Source of the DNA: Isoetes taiwanensis
Lineage: Eukaryota; Streptophyta; Lycopodiopsida; Isoetales; Isoetaceae
Direction of reading: 5' to 3'
DNA: 64,000 nt
Assembly: GCA_021234155.1 (NCBI GenBank)
Contig: JAJEKV010000014.1
Location: forward strand, 5,781,563-5,845,562
In this document: positions 32,301 to 43,452 of the stretch, in pieces
Numbering within the stretch: the first letter of the stretch is position 1
Layout: every line of letters starts with the position of its first letter
Made by a program: the position numbers and the translations under genes
The notes under the pieces: model-generated
Databases searched by the model: none
The model's input: the letters and a program-made list of their open reading frames with translations, nothing else
Told to the model about the DNA's origin: nothing

Positions 32301-35300
32301 AAAGCCACCGGAAGGTATCTCAAGACAAGAAGACGGCATAGCACTGTGGAACGTGACAACGTCCAAGCCAGGTGATCGAGGGGATCAAACAAGGAAGTTT
32401 GGCAGCTCGATGGAGAAGCAACTAGGCGAGGCGAGCCGATGACTTGCACGCGGACTTGCATGCAACTTGGTGGACCCAAGGAGGGACGATTCAAAGAACA
32501 ACTGCAGAAGAGAACAACTCCAGAAGAGTATAGCCAAAGGAATCGCGCACAGCCTCAAGAGACGCCTTCAAATAGCTTCAAGCATCATGAAGGGAAGAAC
32601 AATTACCGCCCGAGAACAGGATCAGGAAGCAGACTGAAATGTCGAAGCATCAACGACCAGCACGCCTTTAATTAGAATGTGATGCAAAGCACGTTGTGCC
32701 ATAGCCGACAAACACCAGAGGGCCCAAGTATATCAACAAGTTACCCCGGAGTACGAGCTGACGTACAAATAGGAGGATATATATCGTCAACACCATTGCA
32801 CCGGGAGGAACACTGATGACATTGCCAAGGAGTAGGTGTGCAACTCGAAGGGATGCACAAGGGGGACCTAATAGCTCTAGTAGTAATTGTAATTATATGA
32901 GCTATATGCTTTGCATACATAGTTCCCTTGTTATTCCTTCCCTCCCATAGCGTAACAGATCAAAGGAAGAGATGTCAGGCAATTTGCAGGGGTGAAGCAA
33001 TCAACATCCTCAACACTCTTCGGGCAATACGATAACGAGAAGAGGACTCGACGTATGAGACGTAGATGGAGTCGAAGAAACAATATCGGATACAGAGTCG
33101 TCCTTTAGCTGCCAAGACAAAGAGTTCAAGATGAAAGATCTTCTTCAACGGCGCCACCTTCAGGCTTTTGAAAAGTGGCACGGAAGATTTCAAGTGACCA
33201 ACTACGCCATCAAAGCCAGTAGCAATGAGAGGCTTCTAACGAACAAAGTCAACCTCTACATCAAAGAGGATCCACCGTCAAGGAGACTGAAGTATCGAGC
33301 GACTCGGAAGAACGTTACCTTGCTATTTCAAGCAGGCAACGAGTGGATGAGCTTCTAGCAAGCTCAAGCATCTAAGGCCATGGGGCCTAGTAGGTTAAAT
33401 GTAGGGATGGTAACATCCATATTGGGATTAGAAGACATTGTTAGACATTCTCGCCGAAAGGATTGCCCCAATATTGAGCTAAGCGTCAAGTATTGGGAAG
33501 GAAACGCATAGGAGTGACTAAACTTATACACGACTGTTAACAGACATCCAACATATTGAAACCACTTGGTGAGATTGATCACCTCGCTAAGAAGGAATCA
33601 TTACTAGGATAATTGTTGACCATGTATAAATCTAGTACCTCCAAAAGAATAATCCAACCGAAAGAAAAGAAGTAATCTAACAAGTCCGGCCAACTTGTTA
33701 CGATGGCATCAATTCGATTGGTAGGAATATTCCAAGAGCTAAATAACTAAGAAAGGGGGAATCTCTAGAATATAAAAGAATAATACATGTAAGGTACATC
33801 TAAAATAAGAATTATAGTAATCAAATAGTCTTTTGAGACAAAAGGAATTGTCATAATGACAAAATCGTGTGGTTTAGAATCGTTCTAACTAAGTAGGTAA
33901 CCCGTAACTATATTGAAATAAATAATAACATAAAATGTGCATCCATCTTAGATGGTTAAATATGTTAGCCAAGGTTAGTAAATTAATGCGCTAACTAAGA
34001 AGCGTATAACCTCTTAAGGGGAGAGAATAGATATGATGTTGTGTACAACGTCATTGAAGGGGTGCATGACCATTTTCTTTTCGAAGAAAGTGGGAGGGCT
34101 CAATCTTATGATTGAACGTACTTGCATCGAATTGACCGACCTGTAGAATAGAGTTCACTCCGGCAAGGGCCGAAGCGAATAGAGCGTAAGATAGATAGAT
34201 ACCGTAGTGCTCAGGAGGCCTTCAACGTGCGAGACCGACGTGGCAGCTAACTACACCAATGAAGTGGAGCAAAAGTATGGGAGCAATGCAACGACCAAGT
34301 CATCTCCAAATTACGCGACGCCGGCTCAATGGGTGGATGCATTCTAGCCTAGGTAAGGCGTGCGCATGCATTATAAGCTTTAATGTGTCTTGTAGATAAG
34401 TTAAATATAGATCCTAATAATTGCATGGAATTTACTGTACGTATATGTATCATACGGGAATAAGTTAAATAACAACGATAATGTGAGGTAGCATGTTAAT
34501 TAATCCTTCGCAAGGATGCAATTCCTTCCAAGGATAGCCATATGACCTCGGGGTCCTTATAAATATAGATAGAAAATAGAATTCAGATATACTTAAGTGC
34601 ATCTTAGGGATATACTTCCAAGGGTAATGCAGGACCCAAGGAAGAGAATAAGAAGCACATCTAATTCTTGTGTATGATAATTGAAACCTTCTCTATGTAA
34701 CAATAGGTCTAGAATCAGGGTTATTGTTTAAATAATCGCGATCTAAAAGTCGTTAAATATTGCAAAGCTTAGAGCGAATATAATTGTACTATCGGAAGTA
34801 ATGTATCCGATACTATGATAATGTTAATTCTTAAACATTTTAGGGTAATTATGTTAATCACATGCATTAAAGGAGCCAGCAAAAATCGGCTCAGGCATGT
34901 CGATTTGTGTTTAGATTAGTTTCATGTGTAGTTAAGATTAATCTACGCATGCAACCTATGCTTGGTATGGGTTGCATGCGTTGTTACCGATGACGAGACC
35001 ACTACGGTGATCTCTAGGACGTGGTGTAATGTCAATGTAGGCATGACCGCGGTTCCGCTTGGAAAGTCTACTTCTGTCCCACGGAAGTAGACGACCTCGA
35101 GAGAAAGGAGGTCATTGAGGAATGCATTGATAGGAAAAGCACCTCTAGCCCCATATATGCTTTGATAGGAGGAATCGGCCTTCACGCCCCCATATCACGG
35201 GGAAGGACCTACCCTCCACGTTGGGCAACTAAAGGTGTAGGCATGAGCGGCATACTGGGCATTATAGGGCATTTGTCTCCTCTACCCGCGATGGAAGAAT

Positions 35301-35450
35301 CATCCTCTTCCTACGGAGATTAGCCATGCATTCATGTAGATAGGTGGGGTGGTCACCATATAACCAAAATTTTATTAATAATTAAAATGGTATTAACGTA
35401 GTGTGTCCTAATCGAGCCAATAGAGCTCCGGGAGGGCAAGGAGGTCGAAC
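29330..35450 (+). other. Long interior of the retrotransposon, no intact coding region
   Basis: 30,080-33,360 is purine-rich with short plus-strand frames that look like decayed hydrophilic (Gag-like?) protein, for example 'ERRPKRQSQEREAQRQTP' near 30,140 and a Glu/Arg/Gln-rich frame at 30,701-30,907. They are interrupted every 60-130 codons. 33,400-35,450 is A/T-rich with no coding look. I searched by eye for RT (YxDD), protease (D-[ST]-G-A), zinc knuckle and integrase motifs on both strands and found none. Confidence 0.55.
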
Positions 35451-35454
35451 TCAT

Positions 35455-35975
35455 GAAGACTTGCAACACAAATTTTGTTATAATGTGTTGCAAGAGATGA
35501 AGAGTACCTTAGAAGTGTAAATTTTGTATGAAATTGATAAACTTTGATAAACTTAAATGTTGTATTAAGTAAGGTTAATAATTACCTTGCGTGGATTAAG
35601 TTATGAAGTCATAAGTTAATTGGATAATGAAATAGTACAGTAATGTCTTAAACATTACCTTAGAGTAATTCTAATAATTAAGATAGTAAGTATGTAATTA
35701 TAGATATTGTAAAATTAATCTGAGGATTTTAAGGGTGAAGAGACTTGCAACACAAATTTTGTTGGAATGTGTTGCAAGGAATGAAGAGTACCTTAAATAA
35801 TAATTGTATATGAAAGTGTTAAATTGTGATAAACTAAATGTTGTGATAACGGAGACTAATAAGTACCTCGTTTTAATAGAAGTTATAAATTGTTAAGTTA
35901 TTTGATAATGTAATGATAGTGTTTAGAAATATTACCTTAAGGTAATCCTAGTAATTATGTAAGTATAATAGTAAT
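35455..35975 (+). repeat. Imperfect direct repeat (~240-285 bp units) with hairpins
   Basis: Units at about 35,455-35,700 and 35,738-35,975 share 'cttgcaacacaaattttgtt', 'atgaagagtacctta', 'gataaacttaaatgttgt' and 'attacctta.ggtaat'. Each starts with a perfect 11-bp stem cttgcaacaca/tgtgttgcaag (35,460-35,494 and 35,744-35,778). The placement just before the 3' LTR suggests a structural RNA element of the retrotransposon. Confidence 0.82.
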
Positions 35976-36054
35976 ACATTGGATGCATCAAGTTGATTGC
36001 AGGTTAGGAAGATCCCAAGGTGGGGAGACCCACGATGCTGCGGACAACATCATT

Positions 36055-36069
36055 TCAAGGTGGGGAGAA
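36055..36069 (+). other. Polypurine tract of the H3-like retrotransposon
   Basis: 'caaggtggggagaa' immediately before the 3' LTR. A near copy 'ccaaggtggggagac' lies 42 bp upstream, ending about 36,028. Confidence 0.9.
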
Positions 36070-37535
36070 TGTGACGTTCAAAGACGATATATCTGGTCCC
36101 GGGGCATTATATTGCATGCTCCTAAAATCCAGCGTATTACCGCAGATCCCAATCGATGTCGCCGGCGTGTATTACCAAGCAAGAAACCCTAGGGGCAACT
36201 TGCAAGTGGCGCGAGTCAGCATCGCGCACTTTTGTGACCTTTAACCCATTAAAGGTAGACCAGGGTCATGGAAACCCTAAACCTAGCCCGATAGCCTACA
36301 TAAGGCACCAAACCCTAACTTTCCCTTTTTCGTGGATTCAGGGAGCTCCGGGTTCGCCCAAGGAGTCAATTCCAACTCCCACAATGCGCCGTGCACCCGG
36401 CTTGTCGGATCGTCCTTCAGACCACATCTTAGAGACGGACCCGGGATCGAGAGGAGGAACCGAGGATCGGTATTTGGTCGTCCGAATAGCATAAACCCTC
36501 ACTCCAGCCTTGAATCATTAGGTTTAGCCTATTAAATCACCCCTAGCAGCCAAGTAGATCCAGAGATTGACCTAACTAAAGAACCTAACTCTATGAGATA
36601 GATTAGTTCTTTATTATTTATTATGTTGATATGATGGGCCGGATGGATTACGTGAACTCATTGTATTGGGAAGGGGGTAGAGACTTAAAGCTTAGTAGAT
36701 GATGCTCCTAGTTAGTCCCTCTTAGTGCATTACTAGATTTCGGCAGGTGCACAAGAACCCCACCCGGTTGTGGGTGAAGGGGCCAGGCCCGGCTTAGAAT
36801 GAGGTTAGGTGTTCGACCCTTGGACCGATCCCTCGGGTGTGTAAGGGCAGGGGGGAGGAGTGACTAGGTCTAATGGCTTGCCACCGAGTGTGGGTAAGGC
36901 ATGGGCTCGACACCGTGGGGTGGAGTTCACCTTCCAATGGGTTAAGTCGAATAAGGGCGGTGGCCCTCTAGTCACCTGGGTCAGCATGTAGATCTCGGAG
37001 GGGAGTGATCCCCACCGCCCCATCGGGGACCGGGGAGATGTAACCGAGGAATAGCCCTTTGGCTATGCAATGGTCTGGCTCGCCGTCCTAACACTTTTCA
37101 ACCTACTCGCAAAGTGTGCAATGGGAGGGGCGGATGGAGTGGACAACCCAAAGCCATGTTCTTATGCCCGCCCCAATCCATTGTCATGATTCATGTCTTG
37201 AACTCACGGGAGACCCAAGCTAGTCGGTCCTTCCTCGAGTCCGAGCCTTGGGTAGGAACTTCCATGTATTGTCTTGATCTTTGTCTATGCAGATGTTGAT
37301 GTACCACCCCCGAGGTGGATATATGATGTTATGTTACCGACGTGTATGTTTACGCTTAGCTAGCCTAGGTAGGCCCCGAGGGAGGGGGTAAAATGACCCC
37401 TTCACTCTTCCCTTGTGGACTCTAGGCGGTCCGCGTTGATATGTGGAGGGCCCTGTATCAGTGTGGAGCTGGTGCGGGGGATGAACTCCTGTTTGTATAT
37501 GGTGCGGGCATCGTATACGAGTAGGGGACGTCACA
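36070..37535 (+). repeat. 3' LTR of the H3-like retrotransposon
   Basis: 1,466 bp, same ends as the 5' LTR, with scattered substitutions and short indels relative to it. Followed by the TTTTG target duplication. Confidence 0.95.
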
Positions 37536-37552
37536 TTTTGTTTTAGTGTGTA

Positions 37553-37610
37553 ATGGGAGATGCCTTTTGGGTTTGGGGGAAAAAAAAATTCAAAAGGATG
37601 CATCTCCCAT
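37553..37610. repeat. Short inverted repeat
   Basis: 'atgggagatgccttttg' pairs with 'caaaaggatgcatctcccat' apart from a 3-base bulge. It lies 17 bp right of the retrotransposon end. Confidence 0.7.
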
Positions 37611-37734
37611 AAAGTATGCATTTAAAGACATCATCCAAAATGCTCATAGGGATCAAATCTTATAGAATCCAAAGCTTTAAGAACCAAAGTAATCAATGGT
37701 ATACACAATAATTTTGCGGCACCTCCAGAGCAAC

Positions 37735-38480
37735 CAATGTTGCTTAAACAACTACTAAGGAGGCTTTATTTGCAGTTAGACAACTTCTCTGGTCAAAATA
37801 AGGATAGATACTTGTTTTGATAGCTTGCATATTTTGTTTGGCTAAGCATGTTCGAGGAAGTCTAGCTTGAGCTCATGATGGTTATGTATGCACATGATGA
37901 CATTGACGCTCCTTTTGGAAATTAATCCACATCATAAGGAGATCAGGTGGACTATCAATCTCCGAGCTAATGCAATTGTTTTAGGAATGCGGCTCCAAGG
38001 CACTTGCTCCATATCTTATTATTGAAGTACCTGAGCATATTATTTGTAGAAAGATACATTCCAGATAAATTTGAGCGTTTCACTGGCCATCTCGAGCCTC
38101 TCCTATTCAAATTTTGCATGAAGGATGGATGGCCACACATATCTTACAAGATGAGGTCAAGACATTGAGAATGGTTGCCTAATAATGGAATCAAGATGTG
38201 GAAAGAAGATGAAAGCGGTAAGTGGATCACCTAAAACTGTTCAACAACATGGCAGTGTAAAAGATAGAGCAAATATTAAAAATGAAGGGGGTTGCCAAAG
38301 AAGGTTCGAGAAGTACACACATGAAAGCAGACATTACAAAGCAGGACATGGGTATCCAGGCATGGAGGGAAATGAAAGGCCTGAGGAAAAAGACAAGACA
38401 TGTGGATCATGTGAACGGTGGTGGATGGGAAGTTCACTTTGATGGCAAAGGAATCTACGTAGTGAGAGATTCTTTTATTT
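37735..38480 (+). pseudogene. Second DUF7869-like copy, heavily decayed
   Basis: One plus-strand frame with three internal stops gives 'YLQLDNFSGQNKDRYLF' and 'MFEEV' … 'MMVMYAHDDIDAPFGN' (37,768-37,925), matching the LDN and GHTHDDIDALFGN blocks at 16.27-16.43 kb. Further on, 'ERFTGHLEPLLFKF' and 'GIKMWKEDESG' (38,070-38,220) match the later blocks of that copy in the same order. The GHTH motif has become YAHD. Past about 38,230 the similarity fades. Confidence 0.65.
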
Positions 38481-38699
38481 GTCTCCCTTATGTCTATTAA
38501 TTGTTCATATCTACAATTTTTGTTGTTGCAATTAAAAGGATTGTGATGTGTGTCAACAATAACTGATGCAACATCTCAATTGTGATTCTTAAAAAAAGTG
38601 AGGCAATTGTACTTAATTTGGTCTTCAGATGAGAAAATTAATGATTACATCTCCAACTTTATGAACTGGGTAAGTAGTTTTCTATAACATCATAACAAG

Positions 38700-39230
38700 A
38701 ATGTAATGGACCCGTGTGAGACTTCTCGAGTAGATCTTGACGTGGCATTTTTTTTTACACTACCATAAGAGAGACGGATGGATTTTTCATAAATCCGGAT
38801 GTTTTGGCCAGTTGGTTAGGTCGTGGAGGTTAAAGAATGTTAATTTTGCTATCAGAGTAGAGCTCTAGTTCGAATCTCCGTGGGGCCATGTATGTTTTGG
38901 ACGGTATGGCCTTGGCTTGGTATTGGACACCATGGGATGGTGTGGTGTGCTCTTGTGGGAGAGATTGTAGCGAACCCATGGGAGACCGTGCGAGTAGATC
39001 TTGGTGTAATATTTCTTGATACCACCGTAAGAGGGTGGGATGGATTTCTCATAAACATCCGGATATTTTGCCAAGTTGATTAGGAGGAACATTACATTTG
39101 ATATTAGAGCAGGCTCGAGTTCAAGTCTCCATGGAGTCATGTATGACTTGGATACTGTTGGATGGTATGGTCTTAGCTTGGTCTTGGACACCATGGGATC
39201 ATGTGGTCTATGTTCTCTGGTGTCATGCAC
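38700..39230 (+). mobile_element. Two-unit tRNA-like repeat (SINE dimer)
   Basis: Two diverged units, about 38,700-38,960 and 38,961-39,225, share 'cgagtagatcttg', 'accataagag.g', 'gatggattt.tcataaa', 'ccggat.tttggcca' and 'ttggacaccatgggat'. Each contains 'tggccagttggttagg' (A-box-like) followed about 45-50 bp later by 'agttcgaatctcc' or 'agttcaagtctcc' (B-box-like). That layout is typical of tRNA-derived SINEs. Confidence 0.6.
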
Positions 39231-39239
39231 GCATAGCTT

Positions 39240-42200
39240 TACTACTTAAGTCCTAAGTAATTGCTATATGCAAATAGCTCAACACATTCTTTGATGACAT
39301 GTTTAGCTGCTCATTTTTTACTGGAGAAGGACCATGTGCCACTTGGCTTTTCAAGTCTTGTAAGACTTGCAAAAGACAAGCACAACAAGCTCAGTCAAGA
39401 AGTTAAAGATTACTTTGTTCCTTTCGAATACAAAATCTTTAATCTTTTTTGCTAACACTTTCTTTACCAGGTGTATCAGGGGCATTTGTGTGCATTGCAG
39501 CAAATGTTAAAACCTTGTCCATATACGCTCTATATTTCAGACATCCCTTATGGCTTTAATTTGTCAGACCTTCTTAAAGAGTGGTCTTTCATTCAAGTAA
39601 TCAATCTGGATTGGTTTAAGCGGCAATGGAGAAGCAGTACAAGGTGAGTTATAAGCCTACTATTTGATAAGTGCTATGTTATGGACACATAGCAACCATA
39701 TAATTATTATGAAGATGGATATAAGGGAAAATTGTGGAGGTACTAGGTTGGTTAACATATGGGAGTAGATTCACATTGGATATTCTAATGTAGATGGAAA
39801 AAAAACAAAGCATTATGCACTAAACATAGCCGGGATGGATTTAAGAAATGCATTTCAATGGCTTCCTATGTTACAGAAGCTAATTGATCCAGTCCTCCAG
39901 GGAAGGATTATCAGCCCTTATCAGAAGCCTCAGTGTCTGGTAAGCACACTGGTCAAAATGTTCTCCAAACCAGTGATTAAATAGTAGATGCTTTCTCTGA
40001 TTCTAGCATGACATTGGCCTGCTCTTTGAAGAGGGTCGGACTGTGTTACCATAGATATTGAGAAGAGTTATATGGCTTATATCAAGTCAAGAAATGGTTC
40101 TCTCCGAAGGCTCCCTGATGAAAATCAAGAGTGGTATCAAAGTAGCATCCAAAGGCCACTAGCCCTCAGGTTCAACCTCCTTTGACATGAAGCATGGATA
40201 ACCCTTCTGAGTTTGCATGATTTCCCATAAGAAATTATAAGAGCCCCATCCTAAGAACGTTCCTTCGAGTTTAAACCAAATTGCCAACATAGAAGTTGAT
40301 GAGTGGGAGCCTCTCCCAAGGAAGGAAATTCCATAAGGATCTCCCTCTTATTTATGTCATCACTCTAAAATTTAGTATTTGTGTTTCTGTTCAACTGGAA
40401 TTTGTAACTGCCTTTATGAAAAGCTCACTCTTTGGTTTGGTGTTTCTGCTTATGGATGATTATTTTAAGAAAATCCTAATACAAGCAAAATTTTGAGTCC
40501 CCTTTTTTGGCACACACTTAATGCAATTGCTCCTTGTTAAAACATCCAACTCTGCTTGATGAAACCTATATAGGACCATATGGTGACATCATCCCTCGCC
40601 ACGTATCAATAAGATAGTCATAGGAACAATGCCTGGAAGTTTGTGAGGTGGATTTGACTTTATAAGAAACGTTAGAGCAAACCATATTATTTCTGGACGC
40701 ACTAGAGCAGACTTCACAGGTGTAGAGCTCATCGAAGAAACCTCGACCGCAAATATCGACTAGACCCTAGCGGCTTTGATAAACTTCCGAAGTGATATCT
40801 TTGAGATACGAAATTGAGGGTATAATTTGGATGAAGATGTCATGTATGGTCAGTAACTGGAAGTTGTACATGTAGTAGGTCTAGAGTATAGTTCGGTTGT
40901 AGCTAGAGTAGGTGCAGGGTAAGGAACGAGAGCAGGAGCCAGAACAAAAGCATGATCTGGGGATCAAGAACTAGATCATGAGCAGAAGCAACACCAGGGA
41001 CAACCAACAAAAATTAGAACATGGACTATAGTATGAGCGTAGGCACGAATGGGGTAGCCTTGGGGATGCATTAGAGTTGTTTATAGGAGGTCTGAGTTTT
41101 GTGGGGTTTTGACCAAAATTCAGAAAGCCAATAATCTGTGGTCATTGGCCAATGACATATAAATCATGTTTGGTCAAAATTCAGAAAGCCAATAATTTGT
41201 GGCCATGACATAAAGTATAACAGCTTTGCGAAGTTTGATTCTAAGGATTGCATATTGTGCGTAGAAACAAACACACTAGCCATGAAATAAGCATTCATGA
41301 AATAAGCATTCGTCCCAAAATTGAGCTATACCAAAACCTCTAATCAAACTATGCCAAAGCAATCCAAGCAATTCGATCAGATCTTAACTCTGCGCAAGCA
41401 TAATCCGTTTCTAAGCTTGGGACATTGCCATTTTCCATTTAAGAGGGCATCTTCCGTACTTACCAAGCTAGTAGGGGCAATTTTCTCTTTGGCTATTGGA
41501 TGCCTACTAGGTTGGAAGACTTATCTCTAATTGTATCTTCACCGTTGCTCTCTATTATATATGCACTATTGCTACCACTGCCATTAATTGGACAACTCCA
41601 AACGTAAAAACCACTTACATTTTGCCTCCTAGTCTAATCGTGTGTTGACACGTGGCAGTGAGTCTTTCAAGGAATGCTTAGTAGATTTTGCATTCAATAT
41701 TTCTAGACATTTACCCAACATTCTGCCCACGTAAAGTTCACCCAGGGTTCATTCTGCTACTTCTATCCCACATTCTGTTATGATTTTCTTTTCCAGAAAT
41801 GTGATTAAGTTTTGAAGTTACTTGCAATTCCACTTTTAGTTGCATTCAATTTCTTGAAACCCTCTGCTCTGTTCCGGCAGACCTAGAACCGTGAGGAGAT
41901 CATCACATCAAAGCAAAAGATAAACCGAACAGTTGAACTTGAAGCGGCAGGCAAGCCCTGCTTTACATTTTCTGCCAATTATGACATAAATGGACAGATA
42001 TATCATGGCTATGGACAGAAAATCCGATACTACAAAGCAAAATACTTCAAACTCTTGATTCTTGAATGTTATGATCAAACGAGCAAGATTTAACCAAAGA
42101 GAACTACCAAATCCAAAATAGAGAAGCCTTGCACCCCAAATCCAAAAGTAGAGAAGCCTTGCGCTCCAAATCTTGCAAAAAGAACCGGAAGTGAAAAAAA

Positions 42201-42240
42201 GGAGTCGGCAGAATGATGTTTGCAAAGCTTTGAAGAGCGC
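39240..42240. other. Intergenic; possible gypsy linker relic at 40.7-41.0 kb
   Basis: No gene recognised. 40,780-41,020 has 'gagatacgaaattgag' and repeated 'gagcaggagc'-type text resembling the protease-RT linker of the chromovirus at 3,985-4,200. A 60-bp duplication ('ttcagaaagccaataat') lies at 41,121-41,215. Confidence 0.35.
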
Positions 42241-42600
42241 TAGCGGAAGGAACTATGGCGCCAGCAAGAACTTAGAGCCGAAAACCAGCATGCAGGCCTG
42301 GAGAAGAAAACCAGCGAAAAACTCTTGTGAAACTCGAGCAAAACCATGAGATCGGCTATGGCGGAAGAAAAAACAGAGCAAAACTCTTGTGAAACTCGAG
42401 CAAAACCATGAGATGGGCTATGGCGGAAGGAAAAACGGAGCAAGAACGTTCAAAAACAGAGCAAGAGATCGTCCAAATCTTCTCAAACTTCGTCAAAGTA
42501 ATGCTTCACCTAGATAGCGCCATCAGATGCAAGAATGGCGATGGCGCCATCGCAAACACGAAGATCGGCTATGGCGCACCAAGAACAGAGGAAAAATAGA
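42240..42600 (+). repeat. 62-bp tandem repeat and tggcgcca relatives
   Basis: 'actcttgtgaaactcgagca' plus 'aaaccatgagat.ggctatgg' begins at 42,321 and 42,383. Nearby are 'atggcgccagc' (42,255) and 'gatggcgatggcgccatcgc' (about 42,535), related to the palindrome family at 9.5-14.1 kb, and several 'ggctatggcg' words. Confidence 0.8.
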
Positions 42601-42794
42601 GAGAGAAAAAAATACACAGAATAAACCCTAGGTGAACTTCACGTTAGGGTAATGTCACTTTAGGTGACATTCCCACGTGTCGTTGCCTCCGCGCTAACGC
42701 GCATCGGCAACGTTTCCACGTGGGATCCCCTATACAGAATGTAATACAAGTGGTTTTCACGTAACAAAAATTGCACTTTAGATGACAGTGGTTT

Positions 42795-42981
42795 TTACGT
42801 AACAAAAATTTCACTTCTGGTGACATTCTCATGTGTCTAACATTGTAACAAAAATTTCACTTTAGGTGACATTCTCGTGTGTCTAACATTGTAACAAAAA
42901 TTTCACTTTAGGTGACATTCTCGTGTGTCTAACATTGTAACAAAAATTTCACTTTAGGTGGCATTCTCATGTGTCTAACGT
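42795..42981 (+). repeat. 46-bp tandem repeat, four copies
   Basis: Unit 'gtaacaaaaatttcacttta' plus 'ggtgacattctcgtgtgtctaacatt', period 46 bp, copies 2 and 3 identical. Diverged half-units start at about 42,650. It lies 0.5 kb beyond the 3' end of sulfate transporter gene A. Confidence 0.93.
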
Positions 42982-42999
42982 TGCCTCCACGCGTCGGTA

Positions 43000-43452
43000 G
43001 TGCTCTTTCTACAACTATCCTTGACGCAATTTGGTTAGAACCCTTGCTTAAAGCCTATCTTCAAAATCCGGAGAGACTATGCGCTCGTTCGTAAATGCTT
43101 CTGATTCCATGCCCAAATACTGTGGACATCGTTACCAAACTGCTCCTAACTGCGCACTTTCTCCCAGCAGCTTGTCTCTAAGCGGGGATTGTGCGTCAAT
43201 CAAAATCAAGCTGGTCGAGGAGGAGCCTCGACCTTACCTCGCCCTAATGGGCTCGCAAACGTCATAATGTCACTTTTACATCGATGTGAGTTTAGGTTAG
43301 TCAATTATATTATTCTTATCACATTATTCCAACTGACAGATTCTCTATAGCTGGGTTTTGCTTGTCGATTGAGCCATTAATCAAATCTTATCCAAACTTG
43401 GGAAGAATGTTTGACAGATTTGCAATTTTCAGATATACACACTACGTTATAT
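43000..43452. other. 3' flank of sulfate transporter A
   Basis: Presumed 3' UTR and downstream DNA. A 62-codon plus-strand frame (43,079-43,267) has no recognisable pattern. No clear poly(A) signal was chosen. Confidence 0.4.

Larger units (their letters stand above)
26402..37535 (+). mobile_element. Complete LTR retrotransposon without pol, carrying an H3-like ORF
   Basis: Boundaries are precise. The LTRs begin TGTGACG and end ACGTCACA, at 26,402-27,884 and 36,070-37,535. The 5 bp outside are TTTTG on both sides (26,397-26,401 and 37,536-37,540), a target-site duplication. A primer binding site starts 1 bp after the 5' LTR and a polypurine tract ends just before the 3' LTR. The 8.2-kb interior has no recognisable protease, RT, RNase H or integrase on either strand; its longest plus-strand frames are short and interrupted. 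The only clearly meaningful ORF is the H3-like one at 28,652-28,900. This structure fits a non-autonomous large retrotransposon derivative that borrows enzymes from another element. The two LTRs are close in sequence but carry small indels and substitutions, so insertion is not very recent. Confidence 0.95.

Noticed and set aside
37334-37621. ORFs within the LTRs (for example minus 37,334-37,621)
   Set aside because: Present in non-coding LTR sequence, with differing frames between the two LTRs.
42795-42981. 46-bp direct repeats as a CRISPR array
   Set aside because: No unique spacers; it is a contiguous minisatellite.
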